Shown one piece after another: positions 5,252-8,374 of a stretch of 8,374 nt of DNA; within the stretch, counting starts at the first letter, position 1; every line of letters starts with the position of its first letter. The DNA comes from JBEKIK01 sp049509395 (lineage in GTDB: Bacteria > Planctomycetota > Planctomycetia > Pirellulales > Thermoguttaceae). The stretch spans positions 1 through 8,374 of the forward strand of contig JBEKZY010000222.1 of NCBI GenBank assembly GCA_049509395.1, in the 5' to 3' direction. The notes beneath the pieces are model-generated. The model was not told the origin of the DNA. It did no database searches and was given only the letters and a program-made list of their open reading frames with translations. The position numbers and the translations under genes were made by a program.

Positions 5252-5286
5252 CCCCCTCTCTCGTCGGGAGAGGGTGAGGGTGAGGG
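5252..5286. repeat. Third copy of the CCCTCTC...GAGAGGG palindrome
   Basis: CCCTCTCTC (5254-5262) pairs with GGGAGAGGG (5266-5274) around a GTC loop with one T-G wobble. It is followed by TGAGGG twice (5275-5280 and 5281-5286), the same tail seen after the copy at 4558-4578. It is a GC-rich element inside otherwise AT-rich DNA. Confidence 0.65.
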
Positions 5287-5369
5287 CAGATTGCCACTGG
5301 CTCTTAAGAAACCTCAGTTCCAAGAAATCTTCCACTTAATCTCCGTACTATGATTATTGCGCACAATAT

Positions 5370-5430
5370 GTTACAATAGGAATTAGTAAATTGTAACGCA
5401 GTCGATTCATTTTATTTTATTCATTGTAAC
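5370..5430. promoter_or_regulatory. Three ATTGTAAC sites upstream of the GGDEF gene, candidate operator
   Basis: GTTACAAT (5370-5377) and ATTGTAAC (5390-5397) form a perfect 8-bp inverted repeat with a 12-base spacer, and a second direct ATTGTAAC lies at 5423-5430. Starts are 20 and 33 bases apart, close to two and three helical turns, so bound proteins would lie on one face of the DNA. They stand 52-112 bases upstream of the GGDEF start, where an operator or activator site would be expected. The binding factor is unknown. Chance occurrence is possible in AT-rich DNA. Confidence 0.5.
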
Positions 5431-5481
5431 CATTATCGATACTAAGTGTCTCTGCTAAAATAATTTATAGAACAAGGAAAT

Positions 5482-7782
5482 ATGATGCAATTGGCACGTT
5501 TCCGTATCTTTGTTCACGAAATTACTGAGTCTAATGAAATTAAGGCTTATGTTAAGAGTTTTGCCGTATATCGTCTTGTTGGAGATATTTGGTATGATCA
5601 TTTTGACAACGTTATTAGCGATGAAGATCTTATTCAACGATTAGATCAGGGATTTCTTCGTTCAGGTTCATGGCGCGAACCCAAATCTCAAGAGACTTTT
5701 TTCTCCATCCCAAGTTTAGAAGCTTTTGTGGTGACCGTCACCAATGCACCAACGCGAACACAAACGCGCACCAGATTGGAGAAAATATTTGAGACATCTC
5801 TCCAACATGCAAATGATGCCTTCGATGCGTCCCATGATGCTTTAACTGGCCTATTGAATGCTAAAACAATTGATCATGAATTATTAAATGCAGTAGATAA
5901 TGCAAAATTGTATGACATGCCTTCGGGTCAAATAGTCGCTGAAGACTTACCCCATGTGAATGTAGCACTCTTATCAATCGATTTAGATAACTTTAAACAA
6001 GTTAATGATTCCTATGGGCATGATTATGGAGACATCGTTCTTGCATGTTTTGCAAACAGGCTTGAAAATGCTATTTCGACAGTACAAAAAGAACATACAA
6101 ATATACAATTGGTTGTTGGGCGATCTGGAGGAGAGGAATTTTTTATCGTTGTTAATGGCCCACTCACTGAACAATCGGTTCAAGAAGCGGCCGAAGATAT
6201 CCGACGAAGTATAGAATCTGATGTATTACCAAATGACTCAGAGTGGGAATCCTTTTCAAAGAATCACAAATTGACAGCCTTAATGTTACCTCATATCACT
6301 GAGCGTCGAATTACGGCAAGTATTGGAATCTCATCAATTTTATCGCCTTCTAAAAATACTGATACAAGAAGTCTTTGTGCTAATCTTCGCAGAGAGGCTG
6401 ATGCGGCTTTATATCGCGCAAAAGCTGGGGGTCGTAATGTTGTAAGATTTTTTCCTGCCATACGAGAACAATTTGGCACGGTCCTTGAACACCACGGGGA
6501 CACTGGTACCGTTGTAATTGATATTGGAACGCATGTTAGCGTTCACCCCGGCCATGAATTTCACGTATTTCATCCCGATTTTATAGGCGACAAGCCATTT
6601 GTCTTTTCTGACGGCAGATCTAAGAAACGTCTTGGCACCTACCCGAGAAATCCATCTGGCCAAATCGTCGTTTTCGACGCTCAAAAGGAAATATCCTTTT
6701 GTCAAGTTGCAGAGATACATGGATTACATAGATTCCCCGTTGGATCCGTTCTCCAATTCATCCCAATTGGTTCTATAACACATCTCATCTCACAAAGCGG
6801 CACTGCATTATCGTTCAACGCAGTTCGTTTGTCCCCGACAGATCAACTTGAACAAGCAATTGAAAGATCTGCAAAGACAAATATCACATATATCACGATT
6901 GTTTTCACGCTCCTTAATCTAGATGAACTTGAATCCTCTCGTGGTGTATTTTTTGTTAACCAATCTCTCGCGAATCTTTTTCGTGCAATTGAACAGAGTT
7001 TGAATCCATGCGCTATTATCTCGCAGATCGGCCCCGCCGTGTTGGCGGTATTTCTTCCATTTAAAAAAGCACCTAATCACGTACAGCTTATTGCCAGAAT
7101 TATCGAACAAGCGGAACTTCATAGCAATGGTCTATCTCTCTTTGGCGCGGGCGTATACTATCCTCAAGATAAAAAATGGGATGGTGACGCCAGCACGCTT
7201 TCACAACTGTATGCCCTTGATTACGCACGGTACGCGGCCGTTTTGCCAGGACTCGAACAGAAAAAGATTGAAATATTTACTCCTTCAACGGTGAATATGG
7301 TTATGGCGAATTTACGAAAAAATCGTAAATTCGCTGAAGTTATAGCGGACTACCGTCATATGAAGGAGAAGGGCATTGAAAATGCCTTTGTAGAAAATCA
7401 CTATGCCCTTGCTTGTTTTGGTGCTAATCCGTCTGATGCGGCAACCAGTCTAGCTGCAGCAACACGCGCTAATGAGCTAAAACCTGATGAGAATACAATC
7501 GTTGCCAATTTAGCAATGTTCGAATTTGTTTCTGGACACATAAAAAGGGCGCATCAGCTGTTCACGGATATTCCTGCCAATAACACCGATTATAGTCTGC
7601 CATCTGCATACTTAAAAGTTCAAGCAATGGCTGCGTTTGAACTATATAAGACTGACACCAATTCAGTCGATCACGATACCGTTATCTCACTTTTGAGGCG
7701 CGCTGTTGACACTCCATCACCATTGAACGTCCAAATAACAAATCGTGATATTCAATTAGCACTTGAACAAATGCCCAAATAA
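5482..7782 (+). CDS. Multidomain diguanylate cyclase: GGEEF domain, degenerate second GGDEF-like domain, TPR-like tail
   Basis: The product has 766 residues and no membrane segment. Residues 1-105 form an unrecognised N-terminal, probably sensory, domain. Residues 117-323 form a GGDEF domain that makes cyclic di-GMP from two GTP: DALTGL (119-124), metal-binding D167 in SIDLDNFKQVND, the active-site loop RSGGEEF (214-220), TASIGIS and EADAALYRAKAGGRNVV. No RxxD inhibitory site precedes the GGEEF. An extra loop (about 244-275) enlarges the domain. Residues 330-435 look like a beta-rich module. Residues 453-600 resemble a second GGDEF fold (TIVFTLLNLDEL, then LFGAGVYYP and LYALDYARYAAVLPG), but IGPAVLAVFLP stands at the signature, so it should be inactive. 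Residues 612-722 look TPR-like. AAGGA (5474-5478) suits either ATG 5482 or ATG 5485, the latter better spaced. The gene is AT-rich compared with both neighbours, consistent with transfer. Confidence 0.87.
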   Translation: MMQLARFRIFVHEITESNEIKAYVKSFAVYRLVGDIWYDHFDNVISDEDLIQRLDQGFLRSGSWREPKSQETFFSIPSLEAFVVTVTNAPTRTQTRTRLEKIFETSLQHANDAFDASHDALTGLLNAKTIDHELLNAVDNAKLYDMPSGQIVAEDLPHVNVALLSIDLDNFKQVNDSYGHDYGDIVLACFANRLENAISTVQKEHTNIQLVVGRSGGEEFFIVVNGPLTEQSVQEAAEDIRRSIESDVLPNDSEWESFSKNHKLTALMLPHITERRITASIGISSILSPSKNTDTRSLCANLRREADAALYRAKAGGRNVVRFFPAIREQFGTVLEHHGDTGTVVIDIGTHVSVHPGHEFHVFHPDFIGDKPFVFSDGRSKKRLGTYPRNPSGQIVVFDAQKEISFCQVAEIHGLHRFPVGSVLQFIPIGSITHLISQSGTALSFNAVRLSPTDQLEQAIERSAKTNITYITIVFTLLNLDELESSRGVFFVNQSLANLFRAIEQSLNPCAIISQIGPAVLAVFLPFKKAPNHVQLIARIIEQAELHSNGLSLFGAGVYYPQDKKWDGDASTLSQLYALDYARYAAVLPGLEQKKIEIFTPSTVNMVMANLRKNRKFAEVIADYRHMKEKGIENAFVENHYALACFGANPSDAATSLAAATRANELKPDENTIVANLAMFEFVSGHIKRAHQLFTDIPANNTDYSLPSAYLKVQAMAAFELYKTDTNSVDHDTVISLLRRAVDTPSPLNVQITNRDIQLALEQMPK

Positions 7783-7817
7783 ATAATTATACCTTTGTCT
7801 TCAAAATGAATACCGTT

Positions 7818-8374
7818 CTATGTAATCCTTTCCGCCTTTGGTGGGGCAGAATCACCGCCGCCTGCAAGCCGCTCCAGTTCCGCAACTGCGCGATCGAGTT
7901 CTTCGACTAGCGGCGTTGTGCCGGATATTTTGAGGACTTCCGCGACCGCGCGATAGTACCACAGGGTTTTTTCCCGCCCGCCTTTAAAATGCCTCCAGAT
8001 CGCCTCGCCCTGGCTACGGTAATCGCGCAATAACGAACGGACGTTGTGCAACTTATCGGCCGCCACGACCAGCCGAATCGATGGCGAAGCATGCGCGAGC
8101 CTAGCCAAAAACGCGTCTTTCCGCTCCTGCCAAGGCGGTTTAGGCTTGGTGTCTGAATCAGTGCAACCACGAACGATCGCCGCCACCGCCGGCCCAAACC
8201 GCCGCTGGATTTCCTCGCCAGTCGCAATTCCCCCCTGATCTTCGATGGCGTCGTGCAACAACGCGGCAATCGCCTCATCATCGTCGGCCCCGTAATCCAA
8301 TGCAATCGAGGTCACCCCCAGCAGATGTGCTACATACGGCTCCCCGCTTACCTTCCGCACCTGCCCCGCATGCA
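7818..8374 (-). CDS. HD-domain hydrolase, RelA/SpoT (MESH1-like) type, 5' end beyond the right edge
   Basis: The frame is open to the window edge. It begins in view with HAGQVRKVSGEPYVAHLLGV, the typical opening of RelA/SpoT-type HD hydrolases. The GTG at 8360 lies inside this motif, so it is not the true start and the gene is partial. Counting from that GTG, the HD pair is H36-D37 in ALLHDAIED and a further metal ligand is D102 in AADKLHNVRSL; the first histidine is the one in HAGQ, four residues before. Members of this group remove the 3'-pyrophosphate of (p)ppGpp using manganese, and some cleave NADPH. There is no synthetase domain on the visible C-terminal side, so it matches the single-domain hydrolase. 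It is GC-rich, unlike its convergent neighbour, from which 35 bases separate it with no clear terminator between. Substrate remains inferred. Confidence 0.85.
   Translation of the reverse strand, partial: HAGQVRKVSGEPYVAHLLGVTSIALDYGADDDEAIAALLHDAIEDQGGIATGEEIQRRFGPAVAAIVRGCTDSDTKPKPPWQERKDAFLARLAHASPSIRLVVAADKLHNVRSLLRDYRSQGEAIWRHFKGGREKTLWYYRAVAEVLKISGTTPLVEELDRAVAELERLAGGGDSAPPKAERIT

Larger units (their letters stand above)
5064..5481. other. 418-base divergent intergenic region between the HTH and GGDEF genes
   Basis: No convincing gene lies here on either strand. In order it holds the HTH ribosome binding site, a leftward intrinsic terminator (5082-5129), an imperfect direct repeat (5123-5165), an AT-rich tandem repeat with an inverted repeat (5194-5243), a CCCTCTC palindrome (5252-5286) and three ATTGTAAC-type sites (5370-5430) before the GGDEF gene. 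Composition turns AT-rich from about 5170. I found no promoter with good matches at both -35 and -10. The best -10-like strings are TAAAAT (5456-5461) and TACAAT (5372-5377) on the plus strand, and TATGCT near 5187-5182 on the minus strand. Confidence 0.7.

Noticed and set aside
5455..5637. 60-codon minus-strand frame over the GGDEF start
   Set aside because: It is antisense to the GGDEF gene, AT-rich with no ribosome binding site of note, and has no recognisable domain.
8358..8360. GTG as start codon of the HD-domain protein
   Set aside because: The frame continues upstream as HAGQ, which is part of the conserved HD motif with a metal ligand, so the gene starts outside the window.

Overview
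The window looks like a chromosomal accessory region of a bacterium, most plausibly a planctomycete of the Pirellulales type. That guess rests on remembered similarity of the helix-turn-helix/zinc-knuckle protein at 4614-5063 and of the ParB-like protein at 568-1161 to families common there; it was not searched. The left block (about 780-5165) and the right edge (7818-8374) are GC-rich. The leftmost gene and the stretch of about 5170-7817 are visibly AT-richer. Hand counts of single 60-base lines give 39/60 GC at 3001-3060, 24/60 at 6001-6060 and 21/60 at 361-420.

Left block, all on the minus strand, read from right to left: an HTH/zinc-knuckle regulator (5063-4614); a permuted NlpC/P60-like papain-fold protein (4497-3907); a 145-aa protein of unknown function (3847-3410); a membrane-anchored trypsin-like serine protease with a long helical tail (3307-1625); a small single-pass membrane/coiled-coil protein (1600-1331); a ParB-domain protein (1161-568); and a class I methyltransferase-like protein (587 to beyond the left edge). 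The order and content (small membrane protein, cell-wall-hydrolase-like fold, protease, ParB plus methyltransferase) resemble the accessory end of a prophage or gene-transfer-agent-like cassette. No capsid, portal or terminase gene is visible, so this stays an inference.

The spacers of this block carry unusual short repeats. Four of the six visible gene ends sit in or against arrays of a 7-base unit (GGGTTCA or GGGATGA read on the coding strand), and the stop codon's own bases form part of the repeat. One array has apparently lengthened the C-terminus of the HTH protein and includes a perfect 15-bp inverted repeat. A strong rho-independent terminator pointing leftward lies in the leader of the HTH gene, with no gene before it to terminate, which suggests an attenuator or a short non-coding transcript.

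Right block: a 766-aa diguanylate-cyclase-like protein on the plus strand (5482-7782) has a canonical GGEEF active site, a beta-rich middle region, what appears to be a second, degenerate GGDEF-like domain, and a TPR-like tail. Its upstream region holds three copies of an 8-base site (ATTGTAAC/GTTACAAT). It converges on a GC-rich HD-domain hydrolase of the RelA/SpoT (MESH1-like) type that runs off the right edge. Both are nucleotide second-messenger families, but their base compositions differ, so a shared function is not implied by adjacency alone.
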